Shown: positions 1-10,544, counted from the first letter of the stretch. The stretch: DNA of 64,000 bases from Puccinellia tenuiflora (GCA_012064385.1 QRDG01000350.1:1429177-1493176), one strand, 5' to 3'. The notes: generated by a model not told the origin, from the letters alone. A program made the numbers and translations.

Positions 1-761
1 AATAAGTTGGTTGGATTGATGTGGACTCCATCATGCAAGCGACTCCTGGCTCTGTGGTGTTGAATTGAAGTAAGCTCCTCGCGGCGCCTCCGCACGACCT
101 GAGCTTCATCTTGGACTCGGGCCTGCTCTGCAGCTAGTCTACGATTTGCCTCTGTAATATCAGCTAGTTGCTTCTCCAACGCAGCACGAGCGTTGGTTAA
201 CTCGGCTGCCCTCTCTGCGGCATTACTTGCATTGATTTCCTTTGTCAACAGAGTCGGGTCAAACTGGTTCCCGGTATTTCCAGACATGTAAACTCCCACA
301 ACACGAGCGCGTACTGGCGACTCCTCATAATCCTCTTCCTCTATCCCATACCCAAGCCGATCTTCAAACAAGGGTAGGATGGACTCTGAATCTGCATCAT
401 AATCTGAATCTGACTCTTGAAGCATCTCTGGTTCCTCAGCTAAGGGTTCCTCAGACTCGGCGATGATGCCGACCTCTGAAGTTCCGACCGACTCCTCGCC
501 ATCGGACTCGACGACAACGGTTGGCTCTGGTACTGACTCCGCCGAGTTCGCGTGAAGACCCGACGTGCAAACCATCCCGACGAACACGTTGATTCCTCCG
601 AAGACAAGCTGGTATCCTTCGTCGACCTCGTTCATCTCCGAAGTCCAGCCTGAGTCATCGATCTCTGTTTCTCCGTGCTCATCAGTGTGGACCCGCCCGA
701 TGGCGAGTTTCTCCATAGCTCGACGAGCAGCTCCAACGATCTCAACTCCTTTCGCCACCAT
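1..761 (-). CDS. Gypsy gag-like protein, N-terminal part (runs off the window)
   Basis: An open frame starts at ATG 761, about 20 bp downstream of the PBS, and stays open for more than 250 codons to the window edge. It begins MVAKGVEIVGAARRAMEKLA. A strongly acidic middle with many E and D residues is followed by a basic, alanine- and glutamine-rich segment likely to form a coiled coil. That layout fits the region ahead of the gag core in large Triticeae Gypsy elements. No zinc knuckle is visible because the C-terminal part is missing. The start was chosen as the first ATG after the PBS. Function as a capsid precursor is inferred from position, not from a recognised domain. Confidence 0.6.
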   Translation of the reverse strand, partial: MVAKGVEIVGAARRAMEKLAIGRVHTDEHGETEIDDSGWTSEMNEVDEGYQLVFGGINVFVGMVCTSGLHANSAESVPEPTVVVESDGEESVGTSEVGIIAESEEPLAEEPEMLQESDSDYDADSESILPLFEDRLGYGIEEEDYEESPVRARVVGVYMSGNTGNQFDPTLLTKEINASNAAERAAELTNARAALEKQLADITEANRRLAAEQARVQDEAQVVRRRREELTSIQHHRARSRLHDGVHINPTNL

Positions 762-783
762 AGGCCCCACGGTGGGCGCCAAC

Positions 784-1351
784 TGTCGTGGGGTTGTCAC
801 GGCAAGTTCTTCCTCAGGGAAGATGAGTTTCGGGGCCATTGATGACTGAAGTACGTTGGAATGGTTAATCTCGCCAAGGAACAAGGATTTACCCAGGTTC
901 GGCCCCTCTGATTAGAGGTAAAGACCTACTTCCTGCTTCTTTGTTATTGCTCTTGATTGTATCTCGATTACAAGGACCCGACTCCCACAACTTAGGAGCC
1001 GGCGACTTGGCTAGGGTTTCTCTCTACTGATTCAAGCTTATCTCTTTGGAACTCCCCGATCTAAGGTCCAGGACCCTGCTTATAAAGGCTGCCGGGTCTC
1101 TGGACTTACAGGCTATACCGAGTCACACTAGAACACGGAGTCCTACTCTACGCCTTGGTCTTCCAAGTTAGACTCCGGGTTGTACTTGGACTCCTTCTTT
1201 GGACGCGTCCTTTCTTCATCATGGGCCTTAGTCGGCTTGTCTCCAGCCCAGCCCATGTGACTTGACACGTGACTCGGCTTTGGCCTTCTTGGTCTTGGCG
1301 GGTCTACTTTCCGGGTCCATGGGCCTACCTATAAAGTATCCCCCCATCACA
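784..1351 (-). repeat. 5' LTR of the left Gypsy element
   Basis: This LTR is about 568 bp with TG...CA ends on the minus strand. It contains a TATA-like stretch near 1080 (cttataaagg on the plus strand) and abuts the PBS. The outer boundary could shift by 2-3 bases because the end lies in a CACACA run. Confidence 0.7.
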
Positions 1352-1389
1352 CACCATGATCTACAAAACTATGCAGGCTTTTTATTTTA

Positions 1390-1555
1390 GGGTCATTTAA
1401 CAGATTGCCACTAGAGGCTTGGTAGTACTCAGTTTTGCCACTAGTTTCAAATGGCTTACAGTTTTGCCACTACTTCAGTTGCGGCTGCTATAGCGAGGCC
1501 AAACGGCCAGTCTGAAGCGGATTCCGTCTGTTAGGCGTTAGTGGACTTGGTCCGC
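1390..1555 (+). repeat. Left terminal inverted repeat of the MULE
   Basis: About 165 bp matches the reverse complement of 5183-5346, including the shared stretches cagttttgcc and gattccgtctgtt. The two arms have diverged by substitutions and small gaps. Confidence 0.75.
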
Positions 1556-1739
1556 GTCTTACAGGTGGGACCAGTTTACTTCTTACAGGTGGGACTGGGC
1601 AAGGCGCTAGCTGCTGATGAGTGGGACCCACATGCCCTTGCTGAAAATAAACAAACACACCCACCTTTCTCTCTCTTAAACGTGGGACCAAGGCAACAAA
1701 AGGAAAGTAAAAAAAGGCAACAAAGGGAAATAGGAAAAC

Positions 1740-2450
1740 AGTCCTGGCCATGCCGGCGGCCCTCGACACCGGAGCAGAGCCGACCTCGACGCCGCCGGAG
1801 CGAGGGCGGCGCGGCCGAAACGGCGGCGGCGTTCGTCGCGGTGGTGTCCTGCTCCAACTGCCGCTTCAAGTGCTGGCTTCTCCGTCCATGACGCTCCATC
1901 CGCTCATGGTCGTCTCCCTCACCCGGAGCTCCACCCCGCGGTCTTCGCCGTCCACGACGACCTCAGGAGGCAAGCGACAGGGAAAAGATGCATATGAGGA
2001 TCAGTTGCTCACCCTAGTCGCTCTAGTATTATCAATTGGGGCGGAGGATCTCTAAGGCGCTCGATATCATCCGCGGCGAGCTTCGGCCGGTGGTGAAGGG
2101 GACGAGCTGATTCCGACTGCCCCAACTCGAACCAGTGCCACATTGGGCTCCGCCGGGTCCTACTATTCCTCCACGCGAAAGGACGCGAGCCGGGATGGAC
2201 TAAAACGTCGGGATCGACGCCGTCTTCCTCGCCTCCGACCGAAGGTCGCCGTGCTCGATTCGCTTCCTTATGACCTCCCCCGACCTCTAAATCCACTCTA
2301 TTTTGTTCCACGAGAGCCTATGGTCCTAACGGGCAAGTTTTTATGCGCGAGGGATGGCTTATCCGACGACCACGACCGGGCGGCGCCGTCGATATTTTGT
2401 CGAGCACCTTGTGGGCGTGCTCTGGACATGGCCATGTCGGCATGAGTGCG
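1740..2450 (+). other. GC-rich cargo block inside the MULE, possible captured gene sequence
   Basis: This segment is markedly GC-rich against AT-rich surroundings. It contains several overlapping short open frames rich in R, P and S with no recognisable domain. Pack-MULEs often carry fragments of host genes, and the composition fits that. I cannot name a source gene and no frame is convincing. Confidence 0.35.
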
Positions 2451-2940
2451 TTCCGGGATATTCCTAACGATTTAGGAAGAAAACTTTATATCTTTGTGCG
2501 CCAAATGGGAAATACTACAACTTTGTAGTTATAAGGTTTCGCTAGTTTGGAACTTTCTATATTGCGATTTTGTGAAAAACATTTCTGGTCCAAATAGCAT
2601 TGCCATGTTTGAGTAGGCAAATGAATTTTTCATAATGTAAAACCTTGTCAAATAGTTAGAGGGCTACTAGAATATGCCATTTTACCCACTTAGAAAAAGG
2701 GTTCACTTTTTAGGTAGATAAGTAGGTGTAAATCCCTATTTGAATTGAATTAAAAAAATCAAATAAATGGGAAACCATGACATAGTTTGTCGAAATGAGG
2801 CCATATTTCACACACTCATGGTAATGCATCAATATGGTATAGCCAAAGGTGTGAGATTTCAAGCATTGCATGAAAATGCATCAATATGCACCAAAATGAG
2901 CTACAAAAGAGCCCCAAAGGTAGCCCAAACAACCCCATTT

Positions 2941-3475
2941 CTAAGACCATGTGCACTGGATTTTCATTTTTTTGAAGGTTTATGAATATTTTATGATTAT
3001 TTCAAAATCGGTCAAACCCAAGTTTGACCAACATTTAAACAAGTTTTAAATACCAAAATGAAAAACTAAGCCTGGGTCATTCTTAGTCACACCAAAATGA
3101 AGCTTTGGTGATTTTTTCAATTTTTTTAAATTTTCAAAACATCAACCACCTCTCTTCACACATGAGAGTTCATAGTTTGAGATGTGAGATTTCACACCAT
3201 ATTGAAGCATTTCTTGTTTGATATATATCTAGACCTTATTTATCAGTTGGAGCTGTTAGTACATGACAAACTAAGACCATGTGCACTGGATTTTCATTTT
3301 TTTGAAGGTTTATGAATATTTTATGATTATTTCAAAATCGGTCAAACCCAAGTTTGACCAACATTTAAACAAGTTTTAAATACCAAAATGAAAAACTAAG
3401 CCTGGGTCATTCTTAGTCACACCAAAATGAAGCTTTGGTGATTTTTTCAATTTTTTTAAATTTTCAAAACATCAA
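2941..3475. repeat. 205-bp direct duplication in the MULE
   Basis: Positions 2941-3145 and 3271-3475 read as identical over about 205 bp by eye, separated by 125 bp. Both begin ctaagaccatgtgcactgga and end aaaacatcaa. Confidence 0.85.
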
Positions 3476-3589
3476 ACCCTCTCTCACTTCCTTGAACTCT
3501 CTGCAACTTCGTTCGTGGTAAGTCATTTGTGTGAAGGATTTCTCATGAAAATACTCATATACCAAGTTTATATTTTTTTTCATAACTAT

Positions 3590-4120
3590 GTCATGTAAGT
3601 AGACCATGTGCGCTGGTTTTATGTTATTTTGATTTTTTTTGAATTATTTGTGCTCATTTGAATGTTTGGTCAAACTTTGCACAAAACCGTTGACCGACTC
3701 AAAATCAAAGTTTATATTTTTTTTTGATAACTATGTCCTGTAAGTAGACCATGTGCGCTGGTTTTATATTTATTTGATTTTTTTTGAATTACTTATGCTC
3801 AACCCTAGCTCATTCCATCGATATCGCGAACGTGTGAATGTTGGAATTGAAATATGGATATAACAAGTTTTATATTTTTTATAGCAACTTAGTTGCATAA
3901 GTAGACCATGTGCGCTGGTTGTATGTTGTTTTGATTTTTTTTGAATTAGTTGTGCTCAACCCTAGCTCATTCCATCGATAGCTTGAATTGTGTGAATGTT
4001 TTTCATTTAAGTGTGGATATAACAAGTTTTAATTTTTTTTAGCAACGTAGCTGCATAAGTAAACAGTGAGCGAAAGTTTCATATTTATTTGATTTTTTCT
4101 AAATTATTTATGCTCAACCC
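3590..4120. repeat. Tandem repeats of about 150 bp in the MULE
   Basis: The phrase aagtagaccatgtgcgctgg recurs at about 3597, 3742 and 3899. Each copy is followed by a T-rich run and by ctcaaccctagctcattcca in the later copies. A degenerate fourth copy follows at about 4050. Confidence 0.7.
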
Positions 4121-4289
4121 TAGCTCACTGAAACCCTAAACCCCGGAAACCCTAAACCCCGTCCGAAACCCCCGGAATTTGTCATTTTTACATAGACCAA
4201 ACTAAACAATATTACACACCGAAATTTTGCACATAAGAATAAATGTTCATTGTTGACATCCAGGATTTTTTTCATATTTTTATCTAAAA

Positions 4290-5155
4290 CTTGAAAAATT
4301 CGAATTTTTTAGATCTAGATCTTAGATCCCGAAATTTGTCACAATGTTTTACGATTGTTTCATTTTACACAGGCCAAACGACACAAGAATTTGGAAAATC
4401 GCTTTGGCAAAGTTGTTTACTATATCATTGGCAACATCTGAGATTTTTTTCACATTTAAATTCGAAAGTTGAATTTTTTCGAATTCTGAACGGTTCTAGA
4501 TCTAGATGTCGGATCTAGAAATTTGTCTTTTTTACACAGGCCAAATAACACAAGAATTTCGAAAATCGCTTTGGCAAAGTTGTTTCTTATATCATTGGCA
4601 ACATCGGAGATTTTTTTCACATTTAAATTCGAAAGTTGACTTTTTTCGAATTCTGCACTGTTCTAGATCTAGATGTTAGATCTTGAAATTTGTTTTTTTA
4701 CAGATGCCAAACGACATAAGAATTTGGAAAATCGTTTTGGCAAAGTTGTTTCCTATATCATTGGCAATATCGGAGATTTTTTTCACATTTAAATTCGAAA
4801 GTTGACTTTTTTTGAATTTTGCACGGTTCAAATCTAGATGTCAGATCTAGAAATTTGTTTTTTTTACACAGGCCAAACGACACAAGAATTTGGAAAATAG
4901 CTTTGGCAAATTTGTTTCCTATATCATTGCCAACATCGGAGATTTTTTTCACATTTAAATTCGAAAGTTGACTTTTTTCGAATTCTGCACTGTTCTAGAT
5001 CTAGATCTCCGATCTAGATGTCAGATCTAGAAATTTGTCTTTTTTACACAGGCCAAACGAAATAAGAATTTGGAAAATCGCTTTGGCAAAGTTGTTTCCT
5101 ATATCATTAGCAACACCTGGAATTTTTTTCACATTTTCGAATTTTTCAAACTTGA
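4290..5155. repeat. Five-copy tandem repeat, about 170 bp unit, in the MULE
   Basis: The landmark acacaggccaaa recurs at about 4367, 4534, 4866 and 5046, with a variant at 4700. Each is followed by agaatttggaaaatcg, ggcaaagttgtttc and a tatatcattggcaacat phrase. The unit length is 166-180 bp. This is subterminal repeat structure next to the right TIR. Confidence 0.8.
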
Positions 5156-5182
5156 AATTCGAATTTAAACCTGTAAGTTCAG

Positions 5183-5346
5183 GGCCCACTGTCAGTAACG
5201 CCAACAGACGGAATCGACTTCAAACTTGCCGTCGGGGGCAAAGTAGAGCAGACGCGACCAAACTAGGGGCAAAACTGAGGTCGATTCGCAACTAGGGGCA
5301 AAACTGAGGTCGTGGGCACAACCGAGGGCAATCCATTAAATAGCCC
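5183..5346 (-). repeat. Right terminal inverted repeat of the MULE
   Basis: This is the inverted partner of 1390-1555. It contains two short direct copies of the phrase actaggggcaaaactgaggtcg (5263-5312), and the left arm has a matching pair built on cagttttgccact. Confidence 0.75.
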
Positions 5347-5355
5347 TTTATTTTA

Positions 5356-6477
5356 TTCTATCATCACACAAACAACATTTTGTCGCATTAACAATTCAAG
5401 CGATTTTTCAACAACAACTCTCCAAAAAGTATAAGTGAAGAACAAGAGAGTTTAACTTAACAACTAGCAGCTCTAAACAAGATAAAAGATAAAAGTGAGA
5501 GATTACTAGAAAACAGACAGTAGCTAAGAATACTCAAAAAGATATAAGCGAAGCAAAGGAGTATTCAAATGAAAAAGCAGAGCGTGTCTCTCTCCCACAC
5601 AAATAAAGTTAGGATCCAAAAAAGATATGACTAGCAAACTAACTAAAAAAACTGAAAGTAAAAAGACGCTCCAAGCATAGCACATAATATGTAAAGTGAT
5701 ATAAACGAAGTTCAACGAAGACGACCTTATGATAGTCGATGAAGATGAGGGGATGAGGGGATGCCCAAGGCATCCCCAAGCTTTGACTCTTGATAGTTCT
5801 TGATATTCAGAGGGGGTGCCATGGGGGCATCCCCAAGCTTGAGCTTTGATCCATCCTCGATTTCTTCATATTACTCTCCTTTGAAACTTAAAAACTCCCT
5901 TCACACAAAACTTCTCATAATTTGATTAGAGGGTTAGTGCTCATAAATTAAAATGCACATGTGTTCAACTCATGACAAATTGCAAACCAACTTCATTAGA
6001 CATTAGCTACTGTTTACTAAGCCTCAATGTGGCACTCTACCCCTAGAGTATCACATATGACGATGGTAAAGAGACAAATGCAAAATAAAAGCAGAATCTG
6101 TCAAAATCTGAACAGTCTGTAAAGATCGAATTTTTCGAGGCACTTCTGCAGCTCAAATAAAAAAACTTAAAACTAACAAAAGATAGATAAAAGCATCAGG
6201 CTTGCTGTCAAAAATTATCAGAAAAATATAAAATTCTGGAGATGTTAGGATTTTCGTGCAACAGGTGCACAGAATCTGTTTTTGGACAGCAACACAATAA
6301 CTCGCACTTTCAATGCATTAGAGGCTAAACTTGGCACAAAAAACCAAAAGAAAAAGATACAATGAAGTTTCTACAGAGGTAATAACTTCATGACTCAAGA
6401 AAAGCAAAAATCAAACTGAAAATAAAAGATGGGTTGCCTCCCAACAAGCGCTTTTCTTTAACGCCTTTTAGCAAATA
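5356..6477 (-). other. Internal non-coding sequence of the Athila-like element
   Basis: This AT-rich stretch lies downstream of the gag remnant on the minus strand and belongs to the element interior. It contains the repeated phrase with gcatccccaagctttga near 5770-5845. I see no pol domains, so the element appears non-autonomous in the visible part. Confidence 0.5.
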
Positions 6478-7178
6478 TCAAGTTTTTTCGGGATCAAAGG
6501 CATCATCATTCTTATCAAATTCATGAATTGTGGAACTTGGAAAAGGACCTCCATCAATACTATTAGTACCAACAATTGGTGGAGCAAAAGTAGTTTTACC
6601 CACTAGGGCTCGTCCCTTAAAATCCTTGGAAATTTGAGCTTCCTTCACCATCCTCAACTCCTCTTTTCTTGCAAATGATGTATTAATTTTAGTAGTATTA
6701 TTTGGCACAAATATAAATTTAGGTACTTTGGGGGCCGAAGCCTCTCTCTTTTTAAATTTAGATGGAGAAAAGGGTGCTCCCGAGGTATCAATTGCTTCCT
6801 TCAATTTATTAATTCGATTAATAGCTCTTGTAGCTTTAAGGGACTTAATACTTTTAGCAATGTCTTTTAGGCACCCATCAAGCTTGTTAATACCATCAAG
6901 AATTCCCTTGTCTATTTCTCTTATCATATCCACACTTGGTACATTATCTTCTATAACTTCTATCCTTTGCATGACATGTTCTAAAGTGATTTCAATTTTA
7001 CAATCATTAGTTGGTGGAATCCCCACAAGACCCTCTATAACATTAAAAGCTTCCAAAGCATTAATTCCTAGAAAGTTTCCACCTGTGATAGTATCTAGGA
7101 CATACCTATACCAACTTGTAATGCCAATATAAAAATTTCTAAGGAGAACAGTGGCCAAGGGTTTTTTAGCGGATCTAT

Positions 7179-8293
7179 GGCCCCCTTCTTTTCAGCTTAT
7201 GATTCTAGAGAAGCTGGATTCTGGGAAAAGCTGGGGAGAATCTGTGGTGGGGAGAAGCTGGCAAAATCTACAATCTACCCTTCTTTTTGGCTTATGGAAT
7301 TTGAGATTCCAAATTTGTTGAGTTGTGAAATATCGACAATGCCCCTAAATTTCATATGTGATATAACTAGCAGAACACTTGAATGAACATCTTCACCATA
7401 ATACTTCCTGAACTAACAAACGGCAGTAAAAATATTTGCATCCTTATTTAGTTGACACCATTCATACATAGAGAGGAGCATATCACCATAATGAGCTGAG
7501 TAATCATGCCATGAAAGAGTAGAAATAATTAACAGCCATTCGCATAATTACTAAATTGAGATCCTGCCAGCATGTTTACACGGACAAGCAGCACAAAGAA
7601 AATGCAGATCATTCCTACATATTTTTACACGGACAAGCAGCGGCATCAACATGGTTGGGGCAACTCGTCGAACACCTGGCGCGCACGACGCTTCTGGCCC
7701 CCGGTCCGCCTGGAGCAAGATGTGGCAGTCGGCGGGGTGGAAGAAGAGGATCTTGTCGAGCTCCTGCCCTTCGTGCTGTCCTCTCCTGAGGTCGAAGACG
7801 CGCAGCTGCGCCCCGTCGGTCGCGGCGGCCGAGATCCAGCAAACTCGCGCCCGGTGGGGGCGGCAGCGGGCGAGGGGTGAGGTGGGGTGCGGTGATGAGG
7901 CGTGCGTGGGGAGGAAGGAGGACGCAGCGGGCGGCGGCGGTCGCTGGTGGCGGCGGCGGCGCTGGTGAGGGCGCAGTAACCCTAGCGCGTGCGAGTGCGG
8001 GTGGTGCGGGTGCCGCCGGGTGGAGCGTCTGCTAGTTTTTTTCTTTTTCTTTCTCCTGGCCGGTGGCATTGTATGTAAATACCAAGCAACGAAATGTCTA
8101 CACTGCGTGCCCTTTCGATTCACTCGCGGGAATCTGTCCAGAAGCTGCCTCCGACCGGATTCTGGGTAGAGGAAGGAATGCGCTTCTGGGTGGATTCTGG
8201 GCCAGAATCTCTGGGCTAGAATCTGGACCCTTCTTTTGGGCTTTTCCAGATTCTGGGCTAGAATCTATCCTAGAAGCTGAAAAGAAGGGGGTC
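7179..8293. mobile_element. 1.1 kb TIR DNA transposon carrying gene sequence
   Basis: The ends are inverted: GGCCCCCTTCTTTTCAGCTT on the left, and the right end in reverse complement starts GACCCCCTTCTTTTCAGCTT. Inward, both arms repeat agaatct and agaagctgg phrases. The flanks carry TAT on both sides (7176-7178, 8294-8296), and removing the element plus one TAT restores the gag frame. A 3-bp duplication would suit PIF/Harbinger, but the trinucleotide is not the usual TWA and the family is uncertain. The middle (about 7660-8030) is GC-rich and holds a CCZ1-like fragment. No transposase is present. Confidence 0.7.
7710..7844 (-). pseudogene. Fragment of a CCZ1-like vacuolar fusion protein gene
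   Basis: The minus-strand frame contains QLRVFDLRRGQHEGQELDKI followed by LFFHPADC. This matches the N-terminus of plant CCZ1, the partner of MON1 in the Rab7 exchange factor that drives late endosome and vacuole fusion. The match covers about 45 residues. The upstream part of the frame is a low-complexity R/P/H stretch that probably represents 5' leader, and the downstream part is unrelated after HILLQ. It lies inside the TIR element, so this is captured exon sequence and not the native gene. The identification comes from recall of the family motif; a protein search would settle it. Confidence 0.6.
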
Positions 8294-8572
8294 TATGACG
8301 AGTATCATTAATTCTGTACCAAGCATCTTTCAAACTCTCCCCACCTCTTTGTTTGAAGGTGAGGACTTCGGACTCGGGTGTCTCAATGGGAGGAGAAGAA
8401 CTAGTCATGAAGATGAGATAAAATAACAAGATAGGAATAAAGACTACACTAATTTTTTGGGGTTTTAAAATTTTGAAACAGGAAAATAAACTAAACGAGA
8501 TATAAAGCAAGCAAGAAAAAAACAAAGTAAAGAGATTGAGAGTGTGAGACTCCCCTTGATGTAGCTCCAAAG

Positions 8573-8590
8573 TCCCCGGCAACGGCGCCA
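8573..8590 (-). other. Primer-binding site of the Athila-like element
   Basis: The minus-strand sequence TGGCGCCGTTGCCGGGGA lies six bases inside the LTR end. This is the PBS form normally seen in Athila-type Triticeae elements and marks where reverse transcription would be primed. Confidence 0.7.
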
Positions 8591-8596
8591 GAAAAC

Positions 8597-10197
8597 TGCT
8601 TGATGGTAGATATTGATAAGTTGGGTGGTGCCCCAAGTGAAGGCAGAATTGTAACTAGTAGCAGTTTTCCCTCGTTTAACGAACCGAGGTTTATCGAACC
8701 AGTAGGACTTTGAAATCAACAATGAGGTGAATGTTGAAGATCTCTGGCGCTTGACCTTCAACAGACATGGACCTGCACACACTCAACCAAAATACTTTGC
8801 CCCCAACGGCGGAAAGGTTGTCAATCTTTCCGGTCTCGCAGAAAACAAAGCGGTTAATTGTATGATGAAATAGATAAAATATGAAAAGTGATCCGAGGAG
8901 TAATGATGATTAAAAGCAAGTAAATGAGGTTGTAAACAATGTAAAAAGATGGACCGGGGGCCATGGGTTCACTAGTGGAGTCTCTCAAGTAAATAAAATA
9001 TGCATGTGATGGGTGAACGAATTACAGCTAGGCAATTGATAAGATCATGACACAAACCCAATTTAGCTATGACAAAAAGGACATGATAATATTTATGGAG
9101 GCATCATGACAAGGAACAAAGACCGTTGAGTCCAACTGCGTCTTTGTCTAAAAAGTCCACCGTGGGATCGCTATCCAGCCTGTCACCCAACGGTATTAAG
9201 TTGCAAGCAACAGACAATTGCATTAAGTAAAGTGCATGAAGTAAGCAATACTAATATCAAAAGAGACATTAACACCGCTGTTTTACCCTTAGTAGTAATA
9301 GCACACCCTCGCCCTTAGACGTTTCTGTCACTCGTGCCCAGGAACAAAAAGGGGCATGAACCCACTATCTAGCATAAATACCCTCTCTTGGAGATACATA
9401 CAATCACTTGGCCAAAGTAACTACGCACATCGGAGAGCATGCAAGAACATAAATTACTCATATAAGAATCATGCACAATCTGAACATAACTTCATAATCC
9501 ATCGGATCCCAGCAAACACATCACATAGCATTACAATAATCGATCTTGATCATGTAGGCAGCTCACAAGATCATAAGACATGAAGCACAAGAGAGAGACT
9601 ACCAACTAGCTACTGCCATGGACCCGTAGTCCAAGGTGAGACTACTCACAAATCATCCCGGAGGAAGGCATGACGATGAAGAGCCCTCCGGGATCGATCT
9701 CCCCTCCGGCAGAGTGCCGGGATCAGCTTCAGATTAGACCCCGAACTAGGGTTTTCGGTGACGGCGCGTCGGGGTCGAGTTTCTGGAAAATAATCGCTGC
9801 CTTGACGTTTTTAGGTTATTTCTGATCTTATAGGCGTCGGAGGGGGCCGAGGAGGTGCCCCACGGGCAGGGGCGGGTCCCACCCGCGCCCCCCCTAGGCC
9901 GCGGTAGGAGGCCGCCTGCGCCCTGTGGGTCGCCTCCGAGGCTGCCCTTCGGACTCCGTCTTCGTCTTGGCATAAAAATAATCCCCGTAAATTTTGGTCC
10001 AATTCCGAGAATATTTCCAGAAGTAAATTTCTGAAATATAAAAACAGCAAAAACAGGGAACTGGCACTTGGCATCTTGTCAATAGGTTAGTCCGAAAAAA
10101 TGCATAAAAATGATATGAATGACAGTAAAAACATGTGACAATATCACAAAACTAGCATGGATCACTCAAAAATTATAGATACGTTTGAGACGTATCA
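8597..10197 (-). repeat. 5' LTR of the Athila-like element
   Basis: The LTR is 1601 bp, starts TGATACGTC at 10197 and ends ATCAAGCA at 8597 on the minus strand. It contains no supported gene. The open frames near 9750-10080 are LTR sequence. Confidence 0.75.
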
Positions 10198-10465
10198 GGC
10201 AACGGCAGTGAGATGGACCTCTTTGAAACCTTTATCAGTCCTAACACCAGTCTTGACACATCTAGTTAAGCACGAAGGTGGACATGAAGGGAAGCCATTT
10301 CATGGTCCCCTTCACCCCACCCTTAGCCTTGGAGGCCTTTAATTTACCTGCCACATCAAGGCTTTGAACTAGATCGTACAGAGCCAGGCTTCCGATCGGA
10401 TCCATCGGGCGAGGCTGTGTCTCCTCCATCCATGAAGGGATCTGAGAGTCCCCAATGGGGATCAT
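10198..10465 (-). pseudogene. Myb/SANT-like DNA-binding protein gene, 5' fragment cut by the Athila insertion
   Basis: A frame from ATG 10465 reads MIPIGDSQIPSWMEETQPRP, then GSLALYDLVQSLDVAGK and GGVKGTMKWLPFMSTFVL. After an apparent one-base shift the next frame gives TGVRTDKGFKEVHLTAVA up to the LTR boundary. The pieces resemble grass proteins with a Myb/SANT-like (Myb_DNA-bind_3) domain, in which FVL is followed by a conserved G.RTDKGFKEVHL motif. The rest of the domain lies beyond the retrotransposon, outside the window. GC-rich sequence upstream (10830-11200) could be its leader. It is broken and presumably non-functional. Confidence 0.5.
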
Positions 10466-10544
10466 AGGTCAACGGAATCCTACATAGGTGGTGCATAGAA
10501 CACCAATAAACTATCAGCAAGAACCAAAAACATGGACAACCATG

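Larger units (their letters stand above)
1..1351 (-). mobile_element. 5' part of a Gypsy LTR retrotransposon, truncated by the window edge
   Basis: Read on the minus strand, this is the 5' end of a Gypsy-type LTR retrotransposon. An LTR at 1351-784 is followed by a primer-binding-type sequence containing TGGCGCCCACCGTGGGG (about 782-766) and by an open gag frame from 761 to the window edge. The element lies inside the Athila-like element, whose sequence continues at 1352-1389. The LTR begins TGTGATGGGG and ends CCCCACGACA, so it has the usual TG...CA ends. The other LTR, the pol gene and the matching target duplication are outside the window. The lineage is assigned from the PBS type and overall structure only. 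Confidence 0.75.
1390..5346. mobile_element. Mutator-like element (MULE) with perfect 9-bp target duplication
   Basis: The element is 3957 bp and bounded by long imperfect inverted repeats: GGGTCATTTAACAGATTGCC at 1390, and the reverse complement of the right end reads GGGCTATTTAATGGATTGCC. It is flanked on both sides by the 9-bp direct repeat TTTATTTTA (1381-1389 and 5347-5355). A 9-bp duplication with long TIRs is the hallmark of Mutator superfamily elements. The interior has a GC-rich block (about 1740-2450) followed by three sets of AT-rich direct repeats. I found no transposase frame, so it is non-autonomous. It sits in the Athila-like element interior. Confidence 0.85.
6478..8408 (-). 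pseudogene. gag gene of the Athila-like element, split by a TIR insertion
   Basis: The gag frame starts at ATG 8408 and runs to 8294. It is cut by the 1.1 kb insertion and resumes at about 7175, running to a stop at 6478. The first piece contains LTFKQRGGESLKDAWYRI, and the second contains RNFYIGITSWYRYVLDTI and FLGINALEAFNVIEGLVGIP. These are standard Athila-type gag segments. The frame continues cleanly across the insertion point if the insert and its 3-bp duplication are removed, so the gag was intact when the TIR element landed. The later part is charged and lysine-rich and looks like a degenerate C-terminal region. The product would be an RNA-binding capsid precursor, but in its present form it is not expressible as one protein. 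Confidence 0.7.
1352..10197 (-). mobile_element. Athila-like Gypsy retrotransposon (Sabrina/WHAM-type), interrupted by three insertions
   Basis: On the minus strand this element has a 1.6 kb 5' LTR (10197-8597), a PBS, a gag frame and downstream internal sequence. Its own sequence is present at 8294-10197, 5347-7178 and 1352-1389. The gaps hold a TIR element (7179-8293), a Mutator-like element (1390-5346) and the Gypsy element at the left edge. The LTR start TGATACGTCTCAAACG, the PBS TGGCGCCGTTGCCGGGGA and the internal phrase GGGTTGCCTCCCAACAAGCG (plus 6431-6450) are typical of Triticeae Athila-lineage elements. It is inserted into a Myb/SANT-like gene fragment at 10198. The family name is from memory and needs a database check. 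Confidence 0.75.

Noticed and set aside
5347..5355. TTTATTTTA repeat as a chance AT-rich match rather than a target duplication
   Set aside because: This null explanation was considered, but the 9-bp match abuts both TIR ends exactly, so the duplication was kept.
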